Source of the DNA: Clostridiales bacterium
Lineage (GTDB): Bacteria; Bacillota; Clostridia; Oscillospirales; Butyricicoccaceae
Direction of reading: 5' to 3'
NCBI GenBank assembly: GCA_019420045.1
Contig: JAHZHY010000237.1
Location: 5,511 to 20,555 of the forward strand
DNA length: 15,045 bases
Shown here: in pieces, positions 6,189 through 14,000 of the stretch
Layout of the letters: each line of letters begins with the position of its first letter
How positions within the stretch are numbered: position 1 is the stretch's first letter
Made by a program: the position numbers and the translations under genes
Notes under the pieces: generated by a model
The model's input: only the letters and a program-made list of their open reading frames with translations
What the model was told of the DNA's origin: nothing
The model's database searches: none

Positions 6189-7952
6189 CTATTCTTCTTT
6201 GTCGACGGAACCATAGAAGATTTCATCCATCAGCGGATTGGTGTAGGTATCCATAAACACCCCGGTGTCAATTTGCGGGACGGAAGGCGGGTTTTGCCCC
6301 ATGAAAGAAGAGTAGGCCTCCAGTCGGGGGCAATCGTGAAGGGGAGCCAGATCACAGGAACCGCCGTCGATGGATGCGGCCCGCAATGCGGGAAGGCCGC
6401 TCAGGGGGGACAGGTCGACAGCCGTTCCGTAAGAGAACAGTTCCAGCACTTCCAGGGAAGAAGCACCCCGGAGGAATTCCAGGCTGTCCGGCTGGCCGGA
6501 ATAAAGCTGCAAAAGGCGCAGCTTGGTGAGGGGCTGGCTGCTTTCCAGGTGGAAAGCGCTGCCATGGGTGCCGCCTCCCATGGGCATCAGGCCCAGGTAG
6601 GTGAGTTCGGTGAGCTGAGACAGATCAAGGGAAATGGTACCGCATCCCAGCTGCAAGACACGCAGCTGGGCGGCAGTTTCCAAGGGGGTCAGATCCACAT
6701 TGTCCCCAATGGTGCAGTTCAGACTGCGGAGATTGGGAAGATCCTGTACAAAAGAAAGGTCGGTGAGGTCCTGGGTGTCCTGCCAGGTGGTGTCCACTTC
6801 CAGCAGATGAGGGTTTTCACCCAAGGTGTCCAGCAGGGGCTGGGCATCCCCTTGGATGAACTGAAGAGAAGTCACCTGGGGCAGCTTTTGCAGATCGGCC
6901 AGGCTTTTTACCGCTACGGTGCCCTCTTCCGGGTGAGGATCGCTGTAAAATGCATTGTCTGTGTATGCGATAAAGCCGTCGGGCAGAATGGTGATGTGAG
7001 ACAGTTCTTCACAATCCTCTGGATAGATTTTTCCTTCCGGTTTGTCAATGAGCACCCGGATATTCTGCTCCATGGCTGGGTCGGAAAAGGCGATGGGTTT
7101 GGGAAGATTGGAAATGATCACCGCAGCTCCGCCAGTGACCACGGCGGCCGCCGTCACACCGGCAATGATTTTGGCCTTGATGGTGGCAAACAACCCGGTT
7201 TTGGCGGCTTCCCCTGCACCGGTACCCAGAGCGCCGGCGGCAGCGGTTCCAGCTCCGGCCGCCGCGGCAGCACCCAGAGCTTTCTCCACTCCCTGCCAGA
7301 TCTGTTCCTTTTGCCCCGGGGCGGAAACCTGTTCCAGCAGCTGGGAAAACAGCAGGGAGAAGGGAATGGCGCCATGGTAGCGGACTCCGTCCCGCTCTTC
7401 CATGGCCAGCACTTGCTGGCGGAGTTTCTGCCGGGCATAGTTGAGACGGCTTTTCACCGTGCCGGTGGAGCACTGCTGCACCTGGGCGATCTCCTCCACC
7501 GACAGGCCGGCATAATAATAAAGAAGCACACATTCCCGCTGCACATCGGGAAGCTGCTGCACTGTTTCTTCCATCAGACGGCGGGTCTCTTCCTTGTCCA
7601 GCACCTGCTCGGGCAGGGCTTCCGGGTCGTCATCGGGCAGGGAAGAAAAGAAATCCGGCTCGTCTTCCTTTTGTTCGGGAGAAAGGAAGCGGCCTTTGTT
7701 TTTCACCAGACGGCGGCATTGGTTTGCAGCGATCTGGCACAGCCAGTGGGGGAAGGCTGCGTTTTCACGCAGGGAGGACAAATGCTGAAAAACAGATAAA
7801 AAGGTTTCCTGGCAGATGTCCATGGCGTCTTCCGGGTTTTTGGTGATGCCCAGGGCCAGGGAATAGATCTTTTGAAAGTATTGCTGGTAGAGGGCGCTCT
7901 GTGCCTCAAGCTCTCCCGCTTTGGCCTGAGCCACTATCTTTTCCAGATCCAT
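6189..7952 (-). CDS. ECF-type sigma factor fused to a transmembrane helix and a leucine-rich-repeat-like outer domain
   Basis: The product has 587 residues. I chose the ATG at 7950-7952 because GGAGG lies 6 bases before it; an upstream in-frame ATG at 8013-8015 has no such site and overlaps the promoter -10 to -35 region. Sigma region 2 is at about 8-82 (PEDAMDICQETFLSVFQHL, then FPHWLCQIAANQCRRL). Sigma region 4 is at about 123-178 (LPDVQRECVLLYYYAGLSVEEIA and GTVKSRLNYARQKL). An Ala/Gly-rich linker (227-250) leads to one hydrophobic helix at about 259-281. Residues ~285-587 would be outside the cell and hold LRR-like repeats at about 385-545 (DLSPLSGLPALR, TPLETAAQLRVLQL). No separate anti-sigma gene is adjacent, so the membrane-anchored part probably acts as built-in control, perhaps released by proteolysis. 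This mechanism is inferred. It sits divergent from an XRE gene. Confidence 0.85.
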   Translation of the reverse strand: MDLEKIVAQAKAGELEAQSALYQQYFQKIYSLALGITKNPEDAMDICQETFLSVFQHLSSLRENAAFPHWLCQIAANQCRRLVKNKGRFLSPEQKEDEPDFFSSLPDDDPEALPEQVLDKEETRRLMEETVQQLPDVQRECVLLYYYAGLSVEEIAQVQQCSTGTVKSRLNYARQKLRQQVLAMEERDGVRYHGAIPFSLLFSQLLEQVSAPGQKEQIWQGVEKALGAAAAAGAGTAAAGALGTGAGEAAKTGLFATIKAKIIAGVTAAAVVTGGAAVIISNLPKPIAFSDPAMEQNIRVLIDKPEGKIYPEDCEELSHITILPDGFIAYTDNAFYSDPHPEEGTVAVKSLADLQKLPQVTSLQFIQGDAQPLLDTLGENPHLLEVDTTWQDTQDLTDLSFVQDLPNLRSLNCTIGDNVDLTPLETAAQLRVLQLGCGTISLDLSQLTELTYLGLMPMGGGTHGSAFHLESSQPLTKLRLLQLYSGQPDSLEFLRGASSLEVLELFSYGTAVDLSPLSGLPALRAASIDGGSCDLAPLHDCPRLEAYSSFMGQNPPSVPQIDTGVFMDTYTNPLMDEIFYGSVDKEE

Positions 7953-7997
7953 ATGGTTCCTCCAATTTGTTATTTTTGTCAAAAGAAGCCTTGTTTT

Positions 7998-8026
7998 ATT
8001 GTACAGAAGGAACACTTCAGGGTCAA
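7998..8026 (-). promoter_or_regulatory. Sigma-A promoter of the ECF sigma gene
   Basis: On the minus strand, TTGACC (8021-8026) and TACAAT (7998-8003) are separated by exactly 17 bases, with about 45 bases to the start codon. Its housekeeping-type form suggests basal expression from the main sigma factor; an additional autoregulated promoter was not identified. Confidence 0.7.
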
Positions 8027-8051
8027 CTGCAAAGAAGAAATTATACTACCA

Positions 8052-8080
8052 TTGTCTGCCGGAAAAGGGAAAAATATTTT
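8052..8080 (+). promoter_or_regulatory. Possible promoter of the XRE regulator
   Basis: TTGTCT (8052-8057), 17 bases, then TATTTT (8075-8080). Both boxes are imperfect, and a TATGAT at 8080-8085 is an alternative -10. It lies about 25 bases before the ATG at 8105, close enough to leave only a very short leader. Confidence 0.35.
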
Positions 8081-8104
8081 ATGATAAGATTGAGGTGATG
8101 TCCC

Positions 8105-8428
8105 ATGACTTTCGCAGAAAGACTGCGCGAATTGCGGGAAGAGCGGAACATCACCCAAAAGGAACTCGGTGCCCATTTGGGGATTTCTCCCCGCATGGTC
8201 AGCTTTTATGAGTCAGGGGCCCATTTTCCCCGGGACGCCAAGATGCTCATCGACATCGCTGCCTTTTTCGGCGTGACGGTGGACTATCTTTTGGGCTGTT
8301 CCCAGCTGCGGGAAGAGGGAACACTGAAAAAGCTGTGTGCCGAATTTAGTGTCCTGCCCCCGGCGGAGCGCAAAAGCCTGTTGGATTTTTTGGAGTTTCT
8401 GCGCTCCCAGCAGAAAAACTCCCAGTGA
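8105..8428 (+). CDS. XRE-family (Cro/CI-type HTH) transcriptional regulator
   Basis: The product has 107 residues. A GAGGTGATG ribosome binding site precedes the ATG. Residues 4-60 form a classic HTH_3 domain: RLRELREERNITQKELGAHLGIS, PRMVSFYESGAHFPR, then LIDIAAFFGVTVDYLLG. The C-terminal ~40 residues are helical (LPPAERKSLLDFLEFLRSQQ), a typical dimerisation or partner tail in short regulators of this type. No ligand-binding or protease domain is present. It is divergent from the ECF sigma gene with 152 bases between the starts, so it might regulate that gene and itself; this is suggested by position only. A terminator follows. Confidence 0.92.
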   Translation: MTFAERLRELREERNITQKELGAHLGISPRMVSFYESGAHFPRDAKMLIDIAAFFGVTVDYLLGCSQLREEGTLKKLCAEFSVLPPAERKSLLDFLEFLRSQQKNSQ

Positions 8429-8482
8429 GAAAAAGCGCTCGCCGCCCCGCCGGGGTACAGCCGTGAGTGTTCCGCTCACACA

Positions 8483-8522
8483 CATAAGACCCGCCGTCAT
8501 CCCGGCGGGTTTTATGTTTTTT
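8483..8522 (+). terminator. Intrinsic terminator of the XRE gene
   Basis: A 14-bp stem (8483-8496 with 8503-8516, one G-U pair, core ACCCGCCG) with a 6-base loop is followed by TTTTTT. A small extra stem-loop, GTGAG/CTCAC, lies just before it at 8463-8479. Confidence 0.85.
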
Positions 8523-8536
8523 GGAAAAATTTTTAT

Positions 8537-8571
8537 AAAAAACCCTGCCGGTGAATACGGCAGGGTTTTTT
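8537..8571. terminator. Bidirectional terminator between converging genes
   Basis: A perfect 14-bp stem (8537-8550 with 8558-8571; AAAAAACCCTGCCG and its complement) with a 7-base loop has a T-run on both strands. It starts 9 bases after the stop of the minus-strand gene at 8580 and also backs up the XRE terminator. Confidence 0.9.
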
Positions 8572-8579
8572 GTCCTTTT

Positions 8580-9011
8580 TCAAGTTGTTTTTCGTTTGAT
8601 TCGCAGATAGAGCAGGCGGAAGGCCCACACCACAATGCCGATGCCCAGAAACAGGGCGGAAGTATAAAAAGAAAGGTACAATTCCAAGGTGTAGTTGGAA
8701 AGACCGGCGCCGCTCCAGGCAGGGCCGATGTAGGAAAGAAGCCAGGCGCCCAGGTAGCTGGCGGCGAAAGTGCCCAGCACCTGCCACAGACGAAGATGGC
8801 CCAAGACCAAAAGAACGGCCAGAACCACAAAAATCACATGAACGGTGCAGACAATCTGGCCCATCCGGTTATCCAGATTCATAAACAGCTGATATCGTTC
8901 CCACTGAGGGCCGCTTTGGCTGCTCACTTCCTGGAAGCTCTGGGTGCGCATCACCCGGAAGCATCCCACAAGAATCATGAGTCCCATGTTTTTACGGAAA
9001 AAACGCTTCAT
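8580..9011 (-). CDS. Uncharacterised small polytopic membrane protein
   Basis: The product has 143 residues. The ATG at 9009-9011 has an AAAGGAG site 8 bases before it; in-frame ATGs upstream (for example at 9104) lack one. The N-terminus is basic (MKRFFRKN). Three clear hydrophobic segments lie at about 50-70, 73-92 and 108-130, with a weaker one near 8-20. The C-terminus is basic (RIKRKTT). I recognise no family. No catalytic or transport motif is visible. It has its own promoter, a leader of about 120 bases, and a bidirectional terminator behind it, so it is probably monocistronic. Confidence 0.75.
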   Translation of the reverse strand: MKRFFRKNMGLMILVGCFRVMRTQSFQEVSSQSGPQWERYQLFMNLDNRMGQIVCTVHVIFVVLAVLLVLGHLRLWQVLGTFAASYLGAWLLSYIGPAWSGAGLSNYTLELYLSFYTSALFLGIGIVVWAFRLLYLRIKRKTT

Positions 9012-9141
9012 ACAATGCACACTCCTTTCCCGGAAAGCAACATAGCCCGCAGCGGTCAAAGAGGTGATGGTTCGGATCGTCGGCCGCCAGCGGACTTCCA
9101 ACATCGGATGAAAGAAAAATATAGAATATGATAATATAAAA

Positions 9142-9170
9142 ATTATATCAGGAAGGAAAATAAAAATCAA
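9142..9170 (-). promoter_or_regulatory. Sigma-A promoter of the small membrane protein gene
   Basis: On the minus strand, TTGATT (9165-9170) and a consensus TATAAT (9142-9147) are 17 bases apart. Transcription from here would give a leader of about 120 bases before the start at 9011. I found no recognisable riboswitch in that leader. Confidence 0.75.
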
Positions 9171-9202
9171 GGGAAAATAAATTGATTTTTCTTTTCAGTC
9201 TA

Positions 9203-9231
9203 TTGACAAAATGGTTTACATAATGTAAAAT
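9203..9231 (+). promoter_or_regulatory. Strong sigma-A promoter of the 9264-10735 operon
   Basis: TTGACA (9203-9208), 17 bases, TAAAAT (9226-9231). A perfect palindrome fills most of the spacer and reaches into the -10 box, so binding there would block RNA polymerase. The start codon is about 32 bases after the -10. Confidence 0.85.
9215..9229. promoter_or_regulatory. Palindromic operator candidate in the spacer
   Basis: TTTACAT and ATGTAAA flank a single A: a perfect 7+1+7 palindrome between the -35 and -10 boxes. Its place predicts repression by a dimeric HTH protein. It resembles the TACA/TGTA arms of BlaI- or CopY-type operators, but the spacing differs by one base. No regulator of those families is in the window. 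Confidence 0.6.
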
Positions 9232-9263
9232 AAAAACAGAATATTTTGGAAGAAGGGGTTGCT

Positions 9264-9776
9264 GTGAGAAAAAAGATGGGATATGCCGTTGGGCTTTTGC
9301 TGTTTGCCTTTGTGGGCAGTGCCGCATTTTCCCTGGTTTCTCGGAGTACATCCCAGGGGGAAAGGCCCCGGGGGATCAGAGACATGACCTGGACTTGGCA
9401 GCTGGTACAGTCGGGAATTTTTTGGCCGGAGGACGATCCCACTTTTCCCATAGCGGTCACCTTTGACCAGGAATTTCAGGGAACGGCCCTTTATGATTGG
9501 GATCGGGGAATCTTCATTCATGCAGAGGCCCCATTGGAAACAGGGCCGGTACGCCGGATCAATACATTGGGTCCCGGCGAACTGAATTGTCAATATTTCA
9601 CCCCTACTTTGCGTGTAAAAATTGTGCAGGATGGGAAAGCGGTGGAATTCTATTGTTCCCGCACCATTACAGGAACACTGGAGCAATCCGGTAAAGAATA
9701 TGATTTTGGCTCCTTGGGAGGAAGTGAGCCCGCTTTTGTGGTGACGGCGGACGAGATGGAGGAGGGGATAAAATGA
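9264..9776 (+). CDS. Uncharacterised membrane-anchored or exported protein
   Basis: The product has 170 residues. I prefer the GTG at 9264 because AAGGGG lies 6 bases before it; a TTG 18 bases upstream and an ATG at residue 5 have worse sites. A basic N-terminus (MRKKM) and a hydrophobic stretch at about 6-25 form a signal anchor or signal peptide. The remaining 145 residues are polar and aromatic, with WTWQLVQSGIFWPEDD, and look like a small beta-rich outer domain. I do not recognise the family, and no lipobox is present. Its stop overlaps the start of the next gene (ATGA), so the two are translationally coupled and may form a complex in the membrane. Confidence 0.75.
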   Translation: MRKKMGYAVGLLLFAFVGSAAFSLVSRSTSQGERPRGIRDMTWTWQLVQSGIFWPEDDPTFPIAVTFDQEFQGTALYDWDRGIFIHAEAPLETGPVRRINTLGPGELNCQYFTPTLRVKIVQDGKAVEFYCSRTITGTLEQSGKEYDFGSLGGSEPAFVVTADEMEEGIK

Positions 9777-10735
9777 AACAAAAAGTGATTTTTGATTGGA
9801 AAGCACCGGTGTTTGGCCTTTTGTGTGCCATACTGCTGAATACGGTGTGGCTGTGGAGCGCCATTTTCCCCGGCCTCATCCAGAATTACCAGGCGCCGCA
9901 GTGGGCCATGGTCCTCTCTCAAGTGGTAAGCCAGTGGAGCCGGGGAATGTGGCTGGCCTTCTTCCCGGCGGTGGTGGCTTTGTGGATGCTTTACAGCCGC
10001 CGGGAGGGCCGGGGCATCCTGATCTACCTGGAGGGGATTTTTTTCCTGCTTCTTTTTGCTGTGTTGCTGGAAAAGATCATTGCGGGCCCGACAGGAACGG
10101 TGAGGCTTTATTTCCACCTGGGATTTTTCTATTATGAAACGGCCTTCATCTCTCTCTGCCCGGTATTGGGGGCACTGCTGCTCCTTCTGCCCCGTAAAGT
10201 CATGGGAAACTGGGGAAAGGGCATCCTGTGGATTCTGGGAGGGACAGGGGGACTGCTCTATGGGTTGTGGCCCCGGATCGAAGGTTCTTTGCAGGAAGGA
10301 ATTTTGGCTTTCCGGGTGGAGAGCTTCTGGTATTGCGGCCTGGGAGCGCTTCTGATGCTGGCCATGGTCTTTTTCACGGCGTTCTGCCGCCGTCCGCTGT
10401 GGGAGCTGGTGTGTGCTTCCCTGGGATGGCTCCTGATCGCCTTTCTTTTTTCCCGTATGGGAGAGGGAGGGGACAAGGTGCTGCAAGGCAATCTGCTTTG
10501 GCTGCCCGGTATGCTGCTCCTTGGTCTGGGAGGCTTGCTCTGGCAGCGGAGAAAAAAGCTCTGGGCCGTAGGCGTGTTTCTTTTGGGTCTGCTGGCCTTT
10601 TCTGTGATGCCTTTGTGTGCGGCGCTGATGTACAAGGAGATTACGCCGGCATTTCTCGTCAGCGGCGCTTATCTCTGGTTTCCGGCACTGTTTGGACTTT
10701 GCGCCCTTCCTCTTGTTTTTCTTGCGGAAAAATAG
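9773..10735 (+). CDS. Uncharacterised polytopic membrane protein
   Basis: The product has 320 residues and starts inside the previous stop (ATGA overlap). About nine hydrophobic segments are visible, starting at roughly residues 14, 62, 83, 120, 150, 190, 215, 240 and 265, with a last one near 298. Loops are short, with basic clusters (YSRREGRG, LWQRRKK) that suggest cytoplasmic sides. No transporter signature, ATP-binding site or catalytic motif was found, so substrate and function are unknown. Gene coupling with the outer-domain protein suggests a two-component membrane complex, possibly a permease-like or sensory unit. Two hairpin terminators follow before rpoB. Confidence 0.8.
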   Translation: MKQKVIFDWKAPVFGLLCAILLNTVWLWSAIFPGLIQNYQAPQWAMVLSQVVSQWSRGMWLAFFPAVVALWMLYSRREGRGILIYLEGIFFLLLFAVLLEKIIAGPTGTVRLYFHLGFFYYETAFISLCPVLGALLLLLPRKVMGNWGKGILWILGGTGGLLYGLWPRIEGSLQEGILAFRVESFWYCGLGALLMLAMVFFTAFCRRPLWELVCASLGWLLIAFLFSRMGEGGDKVLQGNLLWLPGMLLLGLGGLLWQRRKKLWAVGVFLLGLLAFSVMPLCAALMYKEITPAFLVSGAYLWFPALFGLCALPLVFLAEK

Positions 10736-10742
10736 AAAGAAC

Positions 10743-10775
10743 GCCCGACCGCTTTGGCGGCCGGGCCAACTTTTT
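10743..10775 (+). terminator. Terminator of the 9264-10735 operon
   Basis: GCCCGACCGC (10743-10752) pairs with GCGGCCGGGC (10757-10766) with one A/C mismatch and a 4-base loop. TTTTT follows at 10771-10775 after a 4-base gap. Confidence 0.75.
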
Positions 10776-10798
10776 GCCTGAAATGGCTGGATAAACAA

Positions 10799-10826
10799 AA
10801 AACTGCCTGAAAAAACAGGCAGTTTT
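10799..10826. terminator. Second hairpin terminator, between the operon and the rpoB promoter
   Basis: A perfect 11-bp stem AAAACTGCCTG/CAGGCAGTTTT with a 6-base A-rich loop. The T tract is only the four T of the stem, so it works as a backup. It ends 16 bases before the rpoB -35 box and separates the two transcription units. Confidence 0.7.
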
Positions 10827-10841
10827 AGACAGTTCGTTCGG

Positions 10842-10870
10842 TTGACTTCTTGCAATGAAAATAGTATAAT
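10842..10870 (+). promoter_or_regulatory. Near-consensus sigma-A promoter of rpoB
   Basis: TTGACT (10842-10847), 17 bases, TATAAT (10865-10870). This is one of the best promoters in the window and fits a highly expressed gene. The leader from here to the rpoB start is about 143 bases and contains small inverted repeats (TGCAT/ATGCA, and TCACCG/CGGTGA around 10911-10943) but no T-run after them. Confidence 0.9.
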
Positions 10871-11019
10871 AATATACTGCATTGATATGCAATCAACTGG
10901 TTATCATTTTTCACCGCTCTCATTTTAGCAAAAGCCGGTGAGGATGGCAACAGGGAAGAAATAAAAAAATGCAACGCACCCTAGTGTATCGCAAACTGAC
11001 AGGAAACGGAGTGTGGCAA

Positions 11020-14000
11020 ATGTACAACTGGGAAAAGTACGGCAGGATCCAGTGCGGCAAAAAGGAGCGGGTTTGCTTTTCGCGGACCCGGGAAGTGCTC
11101 CAGATGCCCAACCTCATCGAGGTGCAGAAGAAGTCCTATCAATGGTTCCTGGATACCGGCCTGCGGGAGGTGTTCCGGGATGTGGGCGCCATCACCGACT
11201 ACACCGGCAACCTTGAGCTGACCTTCCTGGATTATTCCATGGAAGAAGAGCCCAAGTATTCGGTGGAGGAATGCAAAGAGCGGGACGCCACCTATGCCGC
11301 CCCCATCAAGGTGCGCATGCGCCTGCGCAACAAGGAGACCGGCGAGATCAAGGAGCAGGAAATTTTCATGGGCGATTTCCCTGTGATGACCGACGGCGGC
11401 ACCTTTATCATCAACGGCGCCGAACGGGTTGTGGTCTCTCAGATCGTCCGTTCTCCGGGTATGTATTTCGGCATCAACAACGAGCGGCCCGACAAGGAGA
11501 TGTACACCAGCACCGTCATCCCCTACCGGGGCGCCTGGCTGGAGTATGAGACCGATGTGAACGATGTGTTCTATGTGCGCATCGACAAAAACCGCAAGCT
11601 GCCCATCACCTCCCTGATCCGGGCCATCGGCATCGGCACCGACGCCGAGATCAAAGAGGTGTTCGGCGAGGACGAGCGGATCATCGCTTCTCTGGACAAG
11701 GACTCCGCCATCAAGACCACCGAGGACGCCCTCATCGAGATCTACAAGCGTCTCCGTCCCGGTGAGCCCCCCACAGTGGACAGCGCTCAGACCCTGCTCC
11801 ACAATCTGTTCTTCGATCCCAAGCGCTATGACCTGTCCACCGTGGGCCGGTATAAGTTCAACAAGAAGATGGCCATTTCCAAGCGCCTCAGCGGCCAGAA
11901 ACTGGCCCGCCCTGTCACCGATCCCCTCACCGGCGAAGTGCTGGCCACTCCCGGCCAGGTGCTCACCCGGGAGCAGGCTGCCCTCATCGAAAAGAAGGGC
12001 GTTTCGGTGGCCTATCTGGATGTGGAAGGCAAAGAGGTCAAGGCCTTCTCCAACGACATGGTGTGGCTCCATGACTTTGTGGACTGCAATGAGGAAGAAC
12101 TGGGCATCTATGAGCGGGTGCGCTTCTCCGTGCTGCGCCAGCTGCTGGAAGAGCACCAGGGCCAGGAGCTGTTGGATGCCATCCGGGAGAATGTGGATGA
12201 GCTGATCCCCAAGCACATCATTGTGGACGACATCCTGGCTTCCATCAACTACCTCAACTGCCTGGCCAATGGTGTGGGCACCGCCGATGACATCGACCAT
12301 CTGGGCAACCGCCGTCTGCGCAGCGTGGGCGAGCTGCTGCAGAACCAGTTCCGCATCGGCTTCTCCCGCATGGAGCGGGTGATCCGCGAGCGTATGACCA
12401 TTCAGGATCTGGACATCGTCACCCCCCAGAGCCTGATCAATATCCGTCCTGTGACGGCGGCCATCAAGGAGTTCTTCGGCTCCTCCCCCCTCAGCCAGTT
12501 CATGGACCAGAACAACCCTCTGGCCGAGCTGACCCACAAGCGCCGTATGTCCGCCCTGGGCCCCGGCGGTCTGAGCCGTGACCGGGCCAACATGGAAGTC
12601 CGTGACGTGCATTACAGCCACTATGGCCGTCTGTGCCCCATCGAGACTCCTGAAGGTCCCAACATCGGCCTGATTTCCTATCTGGCCACCTATGCCCGCA
12701 TCAACGAGTACGGCTTTATCGAGGCTCCTTACCGCATCGTGGACAAGGAAACCGGTATCGTCACCGATGAAGTGCAGTATATGACCGCCGACATCGAGGA
12801 CGAGTACATCGTGGCCCAGGCCAACGAGCCTCTGGATGAGAACGGCCGGATCAAAGCCGACCGTGTCACCTGCCGCCGCCGCGACGAGATCATCGAGATC
12901 GAGCGGGAAAAGGTGGATCTGGTGGATGTGGCCCCCAAGATGATGGTTTCCGTGGCCACCGCCATGATTCCCTTCCTGGAAAACGACGACGCCAACCGTG
13001 CTCTGATGGGTTCCAACATGCAGCGGCAGGCTGTGCCTCTGCTGAAGACCGAGGCTCCTTTCGTGGCCACCGGCATGGAATACAAGGCCGCTGTGGACTC
13101 GGGCACTGTGCCTCTGGCTCTGGGCGACGGCATCGTCACCCGGGTCACCGCCCGGGATGTGACCATCAACTACGACGAGCTGGGTGAAAAGACCCACCGG
13201 CTCATCAAGTTCATGCGCTCCAACCAGGGTACCTGCATCAACCAGAAGCCCATTGTGGCGGTGGGAGAACGGGTGAAGAAGGGCGATGTGATCGCCGACG
13301 GCCCCTCCACCTCTCAGGGCGAGATTTCCCTGGGCAAAAACGCCCTCATCGGCTTTATGACCTGGGAAGGTTATAACTACGAAGACGCCGTCCTGCTCAA
13401 CGAACGCCTGGTGCGGGACGATGTGTACACCTCCATCCATATCGAAGAATACGAGACCGAGAGCCGTGACACCAAGCTGGGGCCCGAGGAGATCACCCGG
13501 GATATCCCCAATGTGGGCGAGGAAGCTCTGCGGGATCTGGACGAGCGGGGCATTGTGCGCGTAGGCGCCGAAGTGCACCCCGGCGACATCATGGTGGGCA
13601 AGGTCACCCCCAAGGGCGAGACCGAGCTGACAGCCGAAGAGCGTCTGCTCCGGGCCATCTTCGGCGAAAAGGCCAGAGAAGTGCGTGACACTTCCCTCCG
13701 TGTGCCTCACGGCGCCGGCGGCATCATTGTGGATGTGAAGGTCTTTACCCGGGCCAACGGGGATGAGCTGTCCCCCGGTGTCAACATGGTGGTCCGCTGC
13801 TACATCGCTCAGAAGAGAAAGATCTCCGTGGGCGACAAAATGGCCGGCCGTCACGGCAACAAGGGTGTTGTATCCCGTATTCTGCCCCAGGAGGATATGC
13901 CCTTCCTCTCGGACGGCACACCGCTGGACATTGTGCTCAACCCCCTGGGCGTGCCTTCCCGTATGAACATCGGTCAGGTGCTGGAAGTGCATCTGGGCTT

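Noticed and set aside
6171..7799. A 542-codon plus-strand frame over the ECF-LRR gene
   Set aside because: It is the antisense of conserved sigma region motifs. Its Gly/Gln/His-rich composition is typical of a shadow frame.
7977..7982. TTGACA on the minus strand just before the ECF sigma start as a -35 box
   Set aside because: The -10 would have to fall on the ribosome binding site, where no TATAAT-like sequence exists. TTGACC/TACAAT further upstream fits.
10969..11019. Earlier in-frame start for rpoB
   Set aside because: There is no good ribosome binding site at proper distance, and the added residues do not match RpoB. The ATG at 11020 has GGAG and the right alignment.
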